Assembly: GCA_022385755.1 (NCBI GenBank)
Contig: MU278349.1
Span: forward strand, 1,488,001-1,552,000
Length of the DNA stretch: 64,000 bases
DNA from: Trametopsis cervina
Lineage: Eukaryota; Basidiomycota; Agaricomycetes; Polyporales; Irpicaceae
Direction of reading: 5' to 3'
Positions 12,945 to 24,612 of this stretch are shown here, in pieces. The notes under the pieces were generated by a model. The model saw nothing but the letters and a program-made list of their open reading frames with translations, searched no databases and was not told the DNA's origin. Position 1 is the stretch's first letter, and each line of letters begins with the position of its first letter. The translations under genes and the position numbers were made by a program.

Positions 12945-13341
12945 TTTCTCGCTTCATGATCGCTTTACGTTTGTATCTTCACGGATTTTTCTTTTTTTTC
13001 TTTTGAGTAGCAATGAGCCCCATATATCACTAACCAGCCACGATCTTAGACTTCTGTACGCTCAGCTGTATTGGTAGACTCGGTACTGTTATGATAGTAT
13101 TACGCCTCAACGACGGCACTTTGCCATATATCGTCTCATCACATTGTGGCCGATTCCGAACTGCTACGCCTTCCTCTTTTGGCGATATGAGACAGCGTCT
13201 ACGGAACAGTTAGTAAAGCCTACAGAACGGGCGTCTCTGAAGCTCTAGAAGAGCAATCATACTGCTACACAACCCGCCTGCTTCTGAAATCTCTCTTGCG
13301 TGGTGGTCACCTCTTAAACTCTCAGGGTGAAAGCGTGTGTT
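12945..13341. other. Intergenic spacer
   Basis: This 397-bp spacer lies between two same-strand genes. It contains a T-rich run near 12990 (TTTTTCTTTTTTTTC), probably 3' flank of the reductase gene. I see nothing else in it. Confidence 0.5.
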
Positions 13342-16300
13342 ATGAGCGAAGAGAGCCTACCTTTGCAGTCTCACCCGCTATCAACTATCGAAGAGTACGT
13401 GTCTGCTGTGGCTGGGATTTTATGACGCGTGACCCGACTTATCGCTCGTAGGGTTCCAAGTATCATACAGTCCGCGGTACCATCGCCGGAGTCAGCCATG
13501 TCGCACGACGACTCGGACGAGGAAGAGTTTGTGTACCCTGGCACTTCATCGGGAGAAGGTAAGGAAGACGGAGGGGTACTAGCACATGATGCAACGGGGA
13601 CAGAACATGCAGAGGAACCTGTGCATTCATTTGTATACCCTGGGGCAGAGGATGGCATAGAGCAATTCGAACAGGAAGAAGAAGAAGACTCACTGCCGTC
13701 GTTACCCACTCCTCCTTCCTTCGAACCTGAACTGGAGTTGGATCTGCCCTCCGTTCCAACTGCTCCCCCATCCGAGGTGCTTGTCCAACCTCCAGTCACT
13801 GTCATTCCCCCACCTCCGCCGCCACTTCCTACCAAGAGCCACCCCACGCCCGCGCAACTAGAGGCTATACAGGCTGCCGCGTCGGACGGCAGCTTACCTA
13901 GATTGAAACAGCTGTTCCAGAATGCCGTGGCGTCAGACAAACTGGAGGCGTTTGCGTTAACAAATGATGCGTCACCGAGGACAGGGTTGACAGCTCTGCA
14001 TGCGGCGGCTAGTAGAGGGCATCTGGAAATTGTGAAATGGCGTACGTCCCGTATTGACTATGTGTTCTAATGGCGTGCTTAGCGGCGAGGTTATGAACAG
14101 TCATTCAGGAGTGCGGTGCCATACCTGACATCGAGGACAAAGAAGGCGAGGTCAGTACTATCTATACCTGAAACATGTTGTGCCTTCTGAATAATGGTCT
14201 TGCAGACAGCCTTGCATAAGGCTTCTCTGCACGGGCATTTGCCAGTCATCACGTACCTCCTGCCCGAGTATGCGGATATTCAAGCACAGGATAATGATGG
14301 GTGGACCGCACTGCATAATGCTTGTTCTAAGGTAGGTAACGCATTGGCACGTTCACGTTCGTGTGACTCACTCTTCTCAGGGTTATTTAGACATCGTTCG
14401 ATGGCTTTGTGAGCAAGGAGGAGCTACCGCGCAGGTCAACGATGCCCCTGGTGTAGACGTGAGGAGCAAAGGCGGTTGGACTCCTCTAAGTGAGTTTCTC
14501 CCAGGGCCAATTCTCAGCTGAGACTCATCCTCCTCGTGAAGTGAACGCTGCCTCGAAAGGTCATCTGCCCATTGTTCTCTATCTATTGAGCAAACAGTCT
14601 GCAGACCCCTTAGTCAGAAATAACTGGGGTGAGACTGCATATGATGTGGCTGCTGCTGTATTTGAAGTTTGGATCTGTGAGGTATGTTCTTGTGTTACTT
14701 CCCGGGGTTTGTATTGATCCTGATTAAACTACCAGGTTCTGCAAAAGGCAGAGGCCGAGAAGTGGCGTAACACAACAGCTCCGTATAATCCCTTAGCGGT
14801 ACATACTACGGTGCCATTAATTCTGTATGAACATCAGCGACTGGACATGCGTCTCAAGACGCTTGCTGTCTCCGGCGGCTACCCCAAGTTTTCTGCGTCT
14901 GGCCTTGGAAAGCGCGGAAGACGCGCCCCATTCGAACTGAGGTTGCCGACAGCAGATGAGCTAACAGGAAAGAAAGTTATCTCGGCATGGCGAAGTGATG
15001 TGCACCTCCCTCTTCGTGACGAACCATTTGTGTTGCCACCTCCTGGCGCCGACGGAGCAGCTATGGAAGGAGCAGAACGAAGTCATTTCTGGCTGTAAGT
15101 GCATCACATCCATCACCACCCAAAAGCTCGTAAGTGACATATATTTCAGGTCGGACTGGACATTGGACGTTACGCCTCCAGGAGTAGACGCCGAGGAAGG
15201 GTGGCAATATTCTCAATCATTCGATGAACCTGACGACCAGTGGCTTGCGGAACAGCCACCCCCATTGCAGCGACTTTTAAACGGAAGTGGCGCTGTTACT
15301 GCCGGTTTAGGCGGTAGCACTTCATCACGAAGCAGTCGTGGCTCTAACGCCAGATCAAGTACGCAGGTGTGGGTTAGACGACGGCGTTGGGTACGAGTCA
15401 TGCGCCGAAGGCTGGACATCCCCCCTCTACCATTCATGCAGCCTGACGGAAACATGTATCATCTGGACGTAGACGGTTCACTAATTCCTTACCAAGGCGA
15501 GGATAATGATGGCTTTGACGGCTCAGAAGGGCAAGAGCTCGGGTTTATGCCAAGTACAGGATTGAGCGCTGCGCAGGATTATGTCGCTAGGGCACGCTAC
15601 CTCGCTGGCGTGAATGATGCGGACTCCATCCACGATTCACAGTCAGGTATTCAGGCTCGCCGTGCTATTGCCAAGCTTGAAAGAGCTACAGCGGAGTTAC
15701 GGCAGGGTATCCTTAGTGAGTCTCCTCAACTAAATTGGATGCACATATTTACTTTCTATCGGGCAGGCGATGATGACCCTGACAGGAAGACCCAGGCAGA
15801 GGTGTTATTGAACGCTTATAGTAGAGACTTAGAGCGCAGACGATTGGCTGCTGGGGCTCAAGGGCTGTTAATATCTGGGGAAGGTCAGTTCCGTGAGGAT
15901 ATGGATCTACAGTAATTCACAACTGACATTGTCTCTACAGACGATGAGGAGCCTGATGATGACGATTCCGATGAAGAGTTTCACTATCCTGGGTCGTCCC
16001 CTCATGACACCCCTCGTCCTCCTTCCATTCGATCAACAACTACGGACTATTTCCAGCGAACACCTTCTCGTGGTCCTGCTGACCTTACGCCCCATTTGTC
16101 GCAAGCCCCTGAATTCCGTGTTCCCACGCATGAAGCGCCACAGAAGGTTCTTAGCCCCAGGTGGACGCCTCCTATGCCTCATTCTCTCCATGCGCAGTGG
16201 GAACGGGACGAGACAGTCAATACGTGCCGCTCATGCAACCGCCGATTCAATTTTATCACAAGAAGAGTACGCATATTTCATTGTATGAGCTATACGAGAA

Positions 16301-17173
16301 CTCACTGACACACATTTTGTAGCACGTAAGATTTTCGTCCTCGTATCTGCATTTGACCGTTATTTACCACAAAAACAGCATTGTCGGCGCTGCGGGCGCA
16401 TATTCTGTGACCGCTGCTCGTCATACAGGGCTCTTCTAGATCCATCAGACATCGTGCACGACCCCTCGTGGGCAGAGTCGTCCGCTTCGACTTCCTCGCA
16501 ACGTGTCTGCCAGCCTTGTTACGATATCGTGACGGCAAGCGTCCCAAACGGTTTGAGTGTGCCAAGGACCAACTCTATTGAACGGATCGTCGTAGACCAA
16601 AGACGACTTACCATCCCTAGCCCTACCAACGGCCACACACAAACTAGCTCGCAGATAAGTGACTTGGCAGAGTGAGTCTAGTTGTTTTCACATGGTATTC
16701 GTGGACTAACGCAGAGGGCCAAGTTGTCCTGTGTGCGGCTCCAATCTTGCTGATGTTGGCCCCGCTGCTGCACAAGAAGCGCATGTGAGAAATTGCTTAG
16801 AAGGCGGTAGCGGTAGCTCCCCTCAAACCGCCAGGTATCTGGTGTACAAATTACCAGAGGAAAGTGCACTGATCGGAACAGAATGTGCGTATGATTTGTT
16901 GGAGGCTTGTAACCCTACTCAGATATCAATTCCAGGCGTTATATGTCTGGAGGAATTCACGAAAGGTATGCCGTTCGACGCATGACTTCGCAGATCACCC
17001 ACCTAACGTAATGACAGGATCGACCGTTGCGAGGCTCAGTTGTCTTTGCAGCTTCCATAACGGTATGTTTGCTACGCATTTACAAGCTGTAGCGTTTGTG
17101 CTCACCTGTTACGAAAGCGTGCTTGACATCATGGCTGCAACGAGGAAGGAGTTGTCCAGTACACGCCCGCTAG
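13342..17173 (+). CDS. Ankyrin-DysF-FYVE-RING protein, probable endosomal E3 ubiquitin ligase
   Basis: This protein of about 1,000 residues is rich in introns. The N-terminus is acidic (DDSDEEEFVYPG), followed by a proline-rich stretch and about four ankyrin repeats (GLTALHAAASRGHLEIVKW, TALHKASLHGHLPVITYL, GWTALHNACSK, NAASKGHLPIVLYLLSK). A Dysf-type segment comes next (SDWTLDV...GWQYSQSF...W...VWVRRRRWVRVMRR), then a second acidic DDSDEEFHYPG copy. The FYVE zinc finger has WERDE, CRSC, RRHHCRRCGRIFCDRCS and VCQPC and should bind PI3P. The C-terminal RING (CVICLEEF...CLCSFHNACLTSW...CPVH) ends in CPVH, as in ZNRF/Pib1-type ligases. The stop follows CPVHAR. Introns are 13393-13449 and many of about 50 bp. 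The FYVE motif is complete only if a 3-nt exon at 16323-16325 is used. FYVE plus RING recalls yeast Pib1, so an endosome/vacuole ligase role is inferred. Confidence 0.85.
16323..16325 (+). other. Putative 3-nt microexon (one His codon) inside the FYVE finger
   Basis: The upstream exon ends ...AGA AGA at 16266 before a GTACGC donor, and the downstream exon starts CAT TGT at 16379. Between them the sequence reads TTTTGTAG-CAC-GTAAGATT, an ideal acceptor and donor around CAC. Including CAC in phase 0 gives RRHHCRRCG, the canonical (R/K)(R/K)HHCR FYVE motif. Skipping it leaves RRHCRRCG with one histidine missing. The two flanking introns would be about 56 and 53 bp, normal for this genome. Confidence 0.7.
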
Positions 17174-17373
17174 GGCTGACCACGGAAAATCGAGCCTCAT
17201 GTCATCGATGGCCACGACAGCTTGCTTGGATCCATACTTGATAGGGTTGGTCCACATCAAGTATGCTGCTAAAACACATATGCCCCTAATAGTACATTGC
17301 AATATTGATTAAGGATATGGATACAACTACTCTCTGCTACTGCTGAACCACAGCAAGTGTGCTACAGCCTTCG

Positions 17374-18413
17374 TCATACTCCCTCACGTTCAAAGAAATT
17401 ATTCTGTGGAATGCGACTCTGATCGATCCGTATAATCTCGGCAAGCTCTTCGTAGTCTGGCTCGATGATATCCTGGCCCTTCCGCCCATCATCCTGATCA
17501 TCGTCGAACCAAGCCGCAGGGTCATCCTCATCGTCATCGTCGTCGTCATCATCTTCAAGGTCTGATTCGGTAGGTTTATAAGACCTGGATAAATTAGAGA
17601 GACGATATATCAGACGGTGTCAAAAAGGGGTAGAAGTGGTGCATACATGAACGCGTAGATCCGCGCTTCTTGTTCCGCTCTTGTTAGAGCTCGCTCGCCA
17701 GGAGCGGGAAGCCCCATTCGACGCCGCTTGTCCTCTTGTTTCTCAGCTAATTCCCTCTTGCGTTGTTGATCAAGCCTATAAGCTTCTTGTTCGATTTCCA
17801 TGGCCTCCTTGAACGTGAACACGTTGGCGTCTGACCCCTCTTGCATACGAGCCGACTATGCCTTTAGTCAGCAAACAATAAGCGGAATCAGTTGTGGCCA
17901 ATACGCACAAACTTGGCTAGTGCACGCTGCTTGGCACTTATAGGGCGAGGTACCGAGGCGCTATGTGACTGCGGTTGATCGACGTTCATCTGGTCTTCCG
18001 GTGAATCCAGGATGGTATTGTTGAGGAGCTTCTGTATGTTATCCACGCCCAGTTCGACTAAGCGATCTTCAATGGCAGCCTGTTCGGCAGATATCCGTTG
18101 CACATACGTAGAAGTGGTAGGCGTCCTGCGGGAACAAATGCGGATGTTAGCCTCTCGGGTAGATAGCTTGGGCCACCTTCCAACATGGTCGGAGTAGGCG
18201 AGTATATCAGTGCAATACATACGGTTCCCTCAATCGCTTCGCATTGAATGCATGCCGCTCTTTCAGTTCCGTAATGCTCATCTCCGATACGGGCTTGAGC
18301 TTCGGTCTTGTAGACGGCATGAAGACACTCCGAGGAGGTCGCGTCGGCGAAGTTGGGGATGTTGATGTTGGAGACATACGCGGATGAGCTCTAGCTGGTG
18401 ATACTTGCGGCAT
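17374..18413 (-). CDS. Uncharacterised acidic-tailed nuclear-type protein
   Basis: I do not recognise the family. Start ATG at 18413 gives a Ser/Thr/Pro/Arg-rich N-terminus (MPQVSPARAHPRMSPTST), then KLKPVSEMSITELKERHAFN. The middle is charged and helical (ISAEQAAIEDRLVELGVDN, and FTFKEAMEIEQEAYRLDQQR with a predicted coiled coil). The tail, ARIYAFMSYKPTESDLEDDD followed by a run of about eight Asp, reads PAAWFDDDQDDGRKGQDIIE and looks conserved. About three introns interrupt it and the stop is at 17374. It lies tail-to-tail with the FYVE gene (about 200 bp apart). Composition suggests a chromatin- or transcription-related accessory protein, but that is only a guess. Confidence 0.7.
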
Positions 18414-18860
18414 GGTATATCACGATGATGTAGAAGGGAGGACACGGGAATTGGATGACTGCTCTGCGTGCGTTCAGGGCCGTTCTTATAGCATTTCAAT
18501 CGAGGACGCTTATTTACCCCATCAGGGAACACTCCGATTTTGGAAAGCATTCTAGTTCGTTTGCCGCCCTAGTGGAACTCGCAACCGATGTCCAACGATC
18601 AGACACAATGGTTCGCAGGAGGCACGAGCAGTATGGCATTCCACTAACCCACAGTCGAGGTAACTCCACCTTGCCGGCCATCCAAAACGCATTGTACATA
18701 GCCCATGCAACCAACCTCTGGTGGCAGTGTGGCCATATTAGCATATGAAATACATGGGTCTATCACAAAGGAATACATGGTTAAGAATACAGCCGTTCCA
18801 CAATACAAGGGCCAATGAGATCGATTATACAACTACATTGTGGTTCCAAGGACTTTGTGT

Positions 18861-19977
18861 TTATGAAAACATATCACCCTGGCGAATGTACGGTCAGTCA
18901 GCGCGAACAGGGAAGATATGCATACGAATGCTTACATAGCCAGGGGGCATGAATTCATCATTATCGGGATCTGTCATATTGCCCCTGCCAGGGACGCCTC
19001 TTCCGAGGCCACCACCCCCGAAGGGTGGAAGAGGCCCTCCGGGGTGGGGTCCAAGACCTGGTCCGACGGGATCAAACCTAGCGCCGGGAGGGGCCCCCAT
19101 AGGTGGTAAGAATCCGTCTCCTCCCCAAGGACCACGTCTTGGTTCCACACGTCGCGAAGCAAACATTGGATGATTGGGCCCGACAAACATACCATCGCCA
19201 TCACTGCCGAAGCGAGGCGGAGGGCCAAAAGGATTACCAGCGAAGGGGTCGAGATCCCTTCTCCCAATTTCTAGAGGGTTCCTAGTAGACATCCGCAGCG
19301 GCGAGTCTAGGTCCGGTGCCTCAGGAGGAGGAACGGCTTGCGGCCGTGGACGTGAAGCACCCGGATCGTTGCGGGGAGGTGCGGACGTCGTAACTTGTTC
19401 CGTGTAGCCCTCTTTGTGCAGCCCAGGGATGAGCTTTTGCACAATCATCAACTGAAACTGCGATGTAAAGTCTATAATTCGGTTGGAGGATATGAAGCCA
19501 TGAACCAACGGTGACGCGTCCGCAGCGTCGGCGTTGTGGGGAAAGAATGAAGGTGATGTGAAGTCGCTAGTTGCGACATCCAAAGAGGCAGCTTTGTCTG
19601 ACTATGCACATATATAAGAACTTGTGCCCGCGTAGAATACAGGGATAACACACCTCTGCAGCAATCGCATTGATCATTGTTCGACCCCCTAATTTAGCCA
19701 CCTTTATGATAAACTCGAAGCTGCTTTGTTCATGTTTATATCGGAATGTATATGCGCCTGGGCCATGGGAGTTCCACTCAGAGGGTAGAACGTTGCTTTC
19801 GAAGATTGTGTTCGTAGAACTATCGTCGACCCCAATAAGTCGGAACCCTAGGATAGTCAGGACAGTGTGGACGAGCGCTGCTAGGCCATCTTGAGTTGAC
19901 TTCAGCTCCTTCGTATCCGATGGCAAGAGCGTTGGAAGTTTTGCAATGAGAGCAGAAGGGTCTAGTAAATTGCTCAT
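18861..19977 (-). CDS. PI31-like proteasome regulator (PSMF1 homologue)
   Basis: This protein binds and regulates the 20S proteasome. The N-terminal FP (Fbxo7/PI31) domain includes LVHTVLTILGFRLIGVDD, WNSHGPGAYTFRYKHEQSSF, EFIIKVAKLGGRTMINAIA and LIPGLHKEGY. The C-terminal half is the typical Pro/Gly-rich PI31 tail: RRDLDPFAGNPFGPP, GMFVGPNHPMF and GAPPGARFDPVGPG. A terminal exon of six codons (GDMFS then stop) follows an intron after MPPGY, so the protein ends in the family's GYxDMF-type tail. ATG 19977 matches the expected domain start. It is divergent from PRP5, with 180 bp between start codons, so the two genes probably share a promoter. Confidence 0.88.
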
Positions 19978-20157
19978 AGCTATCGTCTGTGCTGATGGTC
20001 AGGATCGAAGAGGCAGACCTGCTTTGGAGTAAGCGTGTGATTCGGAATTATGGGCGCTTCCATAAACAACAGCCAACAACCGCGAGGGCGCGCTGCTCTA
20101 CCTCATACATCCATCTTAACTTTCTCGTCTCCTTTGTAGTCGCTTTTCAACATCGAA

Positions 20158-23100
20158 ATGGCGAGGCGTGACAGGTCGTATTCCCCGGACACGCCACATA
20201 AGAGGGTAAGACCGTCTCACCGCTCTTCTCCGCGGTCTCCGTCGCCAACGAGGCGCAGCCAAAGGCCACCCAGATCGAGGTACGACGACGACCGGGAAAG
20301 GGATCGTGACCGGGAGAGGGATAGGGATAGAGACAGAGACAGAGATAGGGAGAGGGAGCGGGATAGATACAGGGATGACAGACACAGAGATGATAGAAGG
20401 CGAGACCATCGTGACGACAGACGCGACGACCGACGATCTCGGGAGCGACGAGACCGTGACCGACAAGCATCCCCAGCACGACCTTCTCAACCTGAGGCGG
20501 AATCGACACCGCCTGCAGCTCCTATTGAAGATGAGAAAGTAAAGGCTAAGCGTGCTAAAATTGAAGCGTGGAAGAAGGAGCGTGAGGCGAAAAAAGCTTT
20601 GGATGAGGCGAAGGCAAAGGCTATGGCATTGGCAGGAAAGTCAGCACCTCGTGAGTTCTCTCATTGCATACTGTCAACTTCTTGATTTCACACCACTTGA
20701 TCCTACGCCCTTCTAGCTGCTGCTGCGCCTGCGAAGCCCGCAGGACAGCTTAACCGTGCCGCCCTGGGTGGACTGGGTTTGAAGGGACTTCCTTTGAAAC
20801 CTGACATCTTGAAAGCAGCCAAGCTGAGTACTGCGGCTGCTTTAGACGATTCAGTCGAGACCAAGCGTAAGCTCGAAAAGATGGATCTTCCGGAGGTCGA
20901 TATGACCATGGGTGATGGACAAGCTGGCGTTGGCGATCTCGAAGCTGACGATGATGACGAGGACGACGCGAATAAGATGGACCAGGACAAAGCGGTAGAT
21001 CCAGTCGAGGAGGATGAGGATGATGTCGATCCCTTAGACGCGTTCATGAGCGGTGTGAAGGAGGAAGTCAAGAAAGTCAACCTGGAGGACCTGAAGAAGA
21101 TGAATATAAAGGGTTCTTCCCGTGTTCGCCTTGATGAGAATATGGTCGACGATGCGGGAGAGGAACCCGAGGGACCTGAACTTGATGAATTGGACACCAC
21201 CGAGCTCAATCCTGAGGATATCCTTGCTCTCGCTGCGAAGAAGGCGAAGAAGAAAGATCTAGCCGCCGTTGACCATGCACGCGTTCCTTATGAACCTTTC
21301 CGTAAAGAGTTCTATACCGCTCCTCCGGATGTTGCTGCCATGACTGATGAAGAAGCTGACTTGCTCCGACTTGAGCTCGACGGTATCAAGATCAGAGGAG
21401 TTGAATGCCCCAGGCCAGCCACGAAATGGAGTCATTTTGGTCTTCCTGCTACCTCGTCAGTCCCTTTATATGCGTTCTTCTTACTCGAGTACTTATAATA
21501 TCTTAGGTTGGAGGTGATCAAAAAGCTCGGCTATGCCGGACCAACACCAATTCAGGCTCAAGCAGTACCAGCCATCATGTCGGGTCGGGACGTCATTGGT
21601 GTCGCGAAGACAGGTTCAGGAAAGACCATCGCCTTCTTACTCCCTCTTTTCCGACATATCAAGGACCAACGCCCACTCGAACAGATGGAAGGACCTATAG
21701 CCGTTATTATGACGCCAACGCGTGAACTTGCCGTTCAGATCCATAGGGAATGCAAGCCCTTCCTCAAGGTGTTGGGCCTCCGAGTACGTTTTGCGCTATC
21801 ACGTTATTATGATTTCCATACTGAATGTTTCCATAGGCTGTGTGTGCTTACGGTGGCTCACCCATCAAAGACCAGATCGCTGAAATGAAGAAGGGTGCAG
21901 AAATCATCGTTTGCACTCCAGGCCGGATGATCGACCTTCTGACAGCCAACTCAGGGCGTGTAACGAATCTTAAACGTGTCACGTACCTCGTACTCGACGA
22001 GGCTGATCGTATGTTTGACATGGGTTTCGAGCCACAGGTCATGAAGATTGTCAACAACATCCGCCCCGATCGCCAAACGGTTCTCTTCTCCGCCACTTTT
22101 CCTCGACAGATGGATTCACTCGCTCGTAAGATCCTGCGAAAGCCTCTGGAGATCACCGTCGGCGGACGCTCAGTTGTAGCACCTGAGATTGACCAAATAG
22201 TGGAAGTACGCGACGAGGACTCGAAGTTCACTCGTTTGCTGGAGATTCTAGGCCAGACGTACAACGAAGACCCCGAATGTCGCACGCTGATTTTCGTTGA
22301 TAGACAGGAAGCGGCGGATAACTTGCTTCGCGAACTTATGCGCAAAGGCTATCTCTGCATGTCATTGCACGGCGGGAAAGACCAAGTCGACCGTGACTCT
22401 ACCATCGCCGACTTCAAGTCGGGCGTCGTCCCCATCGTGATCGCCACCTCTGTCGCAGCCCGTGGTCTCGACGTCAAGCAGCTAAAACTCGTGATAAACT
22501 ACGACGCCCCGAATCACATGGAGGACTATGTCCATCGCGCTGGGCGGACTGGACGTGCGGGCAACAAGGGTACATGCGTTACTTTCATCACCCCAGAGCA
22601 GGATCGATACTCTGTGGATATCTATAGGGCCCTCAAAGCTAGCAATGTCACCGTACCGAAAGAGCTGGAAGAACTGGCTAACGGTGAGTGGAAATGGCTG
22701 ATCCATCAGGCACTTTGCTGAGTGTCGTTTCGTACAGGCTTCCTGGAGAAAGTCAAGACAGGCAAGGCCAAGGTTGCTGGTTCCGGCTTCGGTGGCAAAG
22801 GTCTGGATAGGCTCGATCAAGAGCGTGATGCTAGAGAGAAGGCTGAACGTAAGGCGTACGGCGAGCCGGATGAAGAGAAGGCCGCTGCCGCCGCTACTGC
22901 GACAGCCGAGGAGCCTACTGCAAAGGCTGCTGGCGGTGACGATATGACCTTCGGTACCTTCAAGGTCGAAGTCAAGCGAGGACCTGCTCCTGATTCATCC
23001 AAGGGCCAGTTGGGCGTTGCGGGTGCTGCCGCTGCCGCTCGTCGACTCGCTCAGGCAAAGGAAGAGGAGAAGCTGCAGAGGCAGCTCCGCGAGGCGGAAG

Positions 23101-23752
23101 AAGCCGCTGCTCGTGCAGGAAAGGATACTCCTGCGCACAAGACCGCTCTCAGTGTAGTAGCAAAACTGAATGCGCAGCTGCGTGCTCACAAGTTGGTCGC
23201 TCAGTCGCAACTGCAAGTACACGACGATCCTACCAAGAAATTGGCAATCGACGCCACCGAATTCCATGCCATCATACCTATCAATGACTACCCGCAGAAG
23301 GCGAGATGGCGTGTCACGAATAAGGAGACTATGGTGCAGGTGCGTACACAAGTATTAGTTCGACGTACTGAACACGTATTTACTCATCGTCCTTCCGCAG
23401 CTCATTGATATGACCGGTGCGTCCGTGACCAACAAAGGTTAGTGGACGATCAGTGAACTCTCGCATTTCAATTTACTAATCTGGAATGTAGGTATCTATT
23501 ACGAGTCCGGCAAAGAGCCTCCCCCCGAGGGCCCTCCCAAGCTGCACCTTCTCATTGAATCGAACGAGGAATGGAGAGTACGTACCCACACGCGTTTCTC
23601 ACACGACGTACGGTCACTGAGAATAATCATCCTTCTAGGTGGAACAAGCCGTTCGGGAAATTAAGCGGCTTCTCATTGAGGCGTCAGCTGCCGCTCTGCA
23701 GGCAGAGATGCGGAACCCAAGCGCCACCGCTGGACGATACAGCGTTGTATAA
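20158..23752 (+). CDS. PRP5: Prp5/DDX46-type DEAD-box RNA helicase
   Basis: This is an ATP-dependent pre-mRNA splicing helicase that promotes stable U2 snRNP binding at the branch site. The N-terminus is a long Arg/Asp/Glu repeat tract (about residues 40-110), then a [20 protein letters not shown] helix and an acidic DPLDAF segment. The helicase core is complete: Q motif with [41 protein letters not shown] with [25 protein letters not shown] and [13 protein letters not shown]. The Ala-rich C-terminal region includes the family's KH-like end ([20 protein letters not shown], then [16 protein letters not shown]) and stops at 23752. About seven short introns interrupt it. Given how intron-dense the window is, it is a core housekeeping gene. 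Confidence 0.95.
20290..20470 (+). repeat. RD/RE dipeptide-coding low-complexity tract in PRP5
   Basis: Purine-rich repeats of the type GAGACAGAGACAGAGATAGG encode alternating Arg-Asp/Arg-Glu. The tract is part of the PRP5 N-terminal domain, comparable to the RS/RD-rich extension of metazoan DDX46. The overlapping frames are shadows. Confidence 0.7.
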
Positions 23753-24612
23753 ACCCTATATGCAGTGCGTTTTCTTACGTTATCTGGTGCTAGTCCGTCG
23801 AGTCTGCTGTGTATAGTCCTTTCCAGCGTATTCATAATAGTACAGCCGTATAAACGCGTCACAGGCCTATGCTGCCTTATTACTCTACAGCCCTCAACGG
23901 CCCACAAACCATGAGGGAGATGACTGGCAGCTTACGGTATGTTCCCCTTCGTCTCGCGTCTTTCTGCTGCGTTGATGCATTCGTCGTCTAAATGTCCACA
24001 TCGAGTGTCGCCAAGCGTTGCACTGCAGTTAAGTGTCGGGATTAGACGACAAGATTGGGTTCGCGAGTGCTCCTCGGGCTAATGTCGCCTACGAGAAGCA
24101 GGAAAGACATGCATCCCCTGACTGGAAGGGCGTGAGTCTCGGATGGTAGTTACAAATCCTGAATGTCACAGCATCAACTACTTATGTAGTAGCTGCTGGA
24201 TCCTTCGCGAAGTCAGAGAATAACTTCGACTGCGGGTTGACAGACTCCCATGGTGCTTTCAGTCTTGATATCACTTGTCTTAGGTACGCAATGCGAAAAA
24301 CACAGCATATCTGCAGCTGCGACATAATCTTATGGTTGTTATCAAGCCGCATATGTATCGCAATGTGCGCCCGCGGGTAGTGTTCCAGTTACAAATTCCG
24401 GCATCGAGTCGGCACTGGAAGTGAAGCGTGTGCATCATTTGTTTTGCCAGTGGCCGGGGTCTCATATCATGCAGAGTCGTTGCAGGTTGCGTTGACTAGT
24501 CTGTTCACTCGTCAGCGGGAATGCCGGCCCAACCGTATATATGTACGCGGTATGCTGAAACTTGTGCCGTCCCTTGTAGCAATCCGTCCTCCCTGCCATT
24601 CGCGTTTCGACC
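23753..24612. other. Intergenic spacer before the MFS gene
   Basis: An 860-bp stretch without a convincing coding frame or RNA gene. A TATATATG at 24536-24543, about 70 bp before the MFS ATG, could be a core promoter element. Otherwise I see nothing. Confidence 0.5.

Noticed and set aside
20703..21209. 168-codon minus-strand frame of Ser-rich sequence
   Set aside because: Antisense shadow of the acidic PRP5 N-terminal region.
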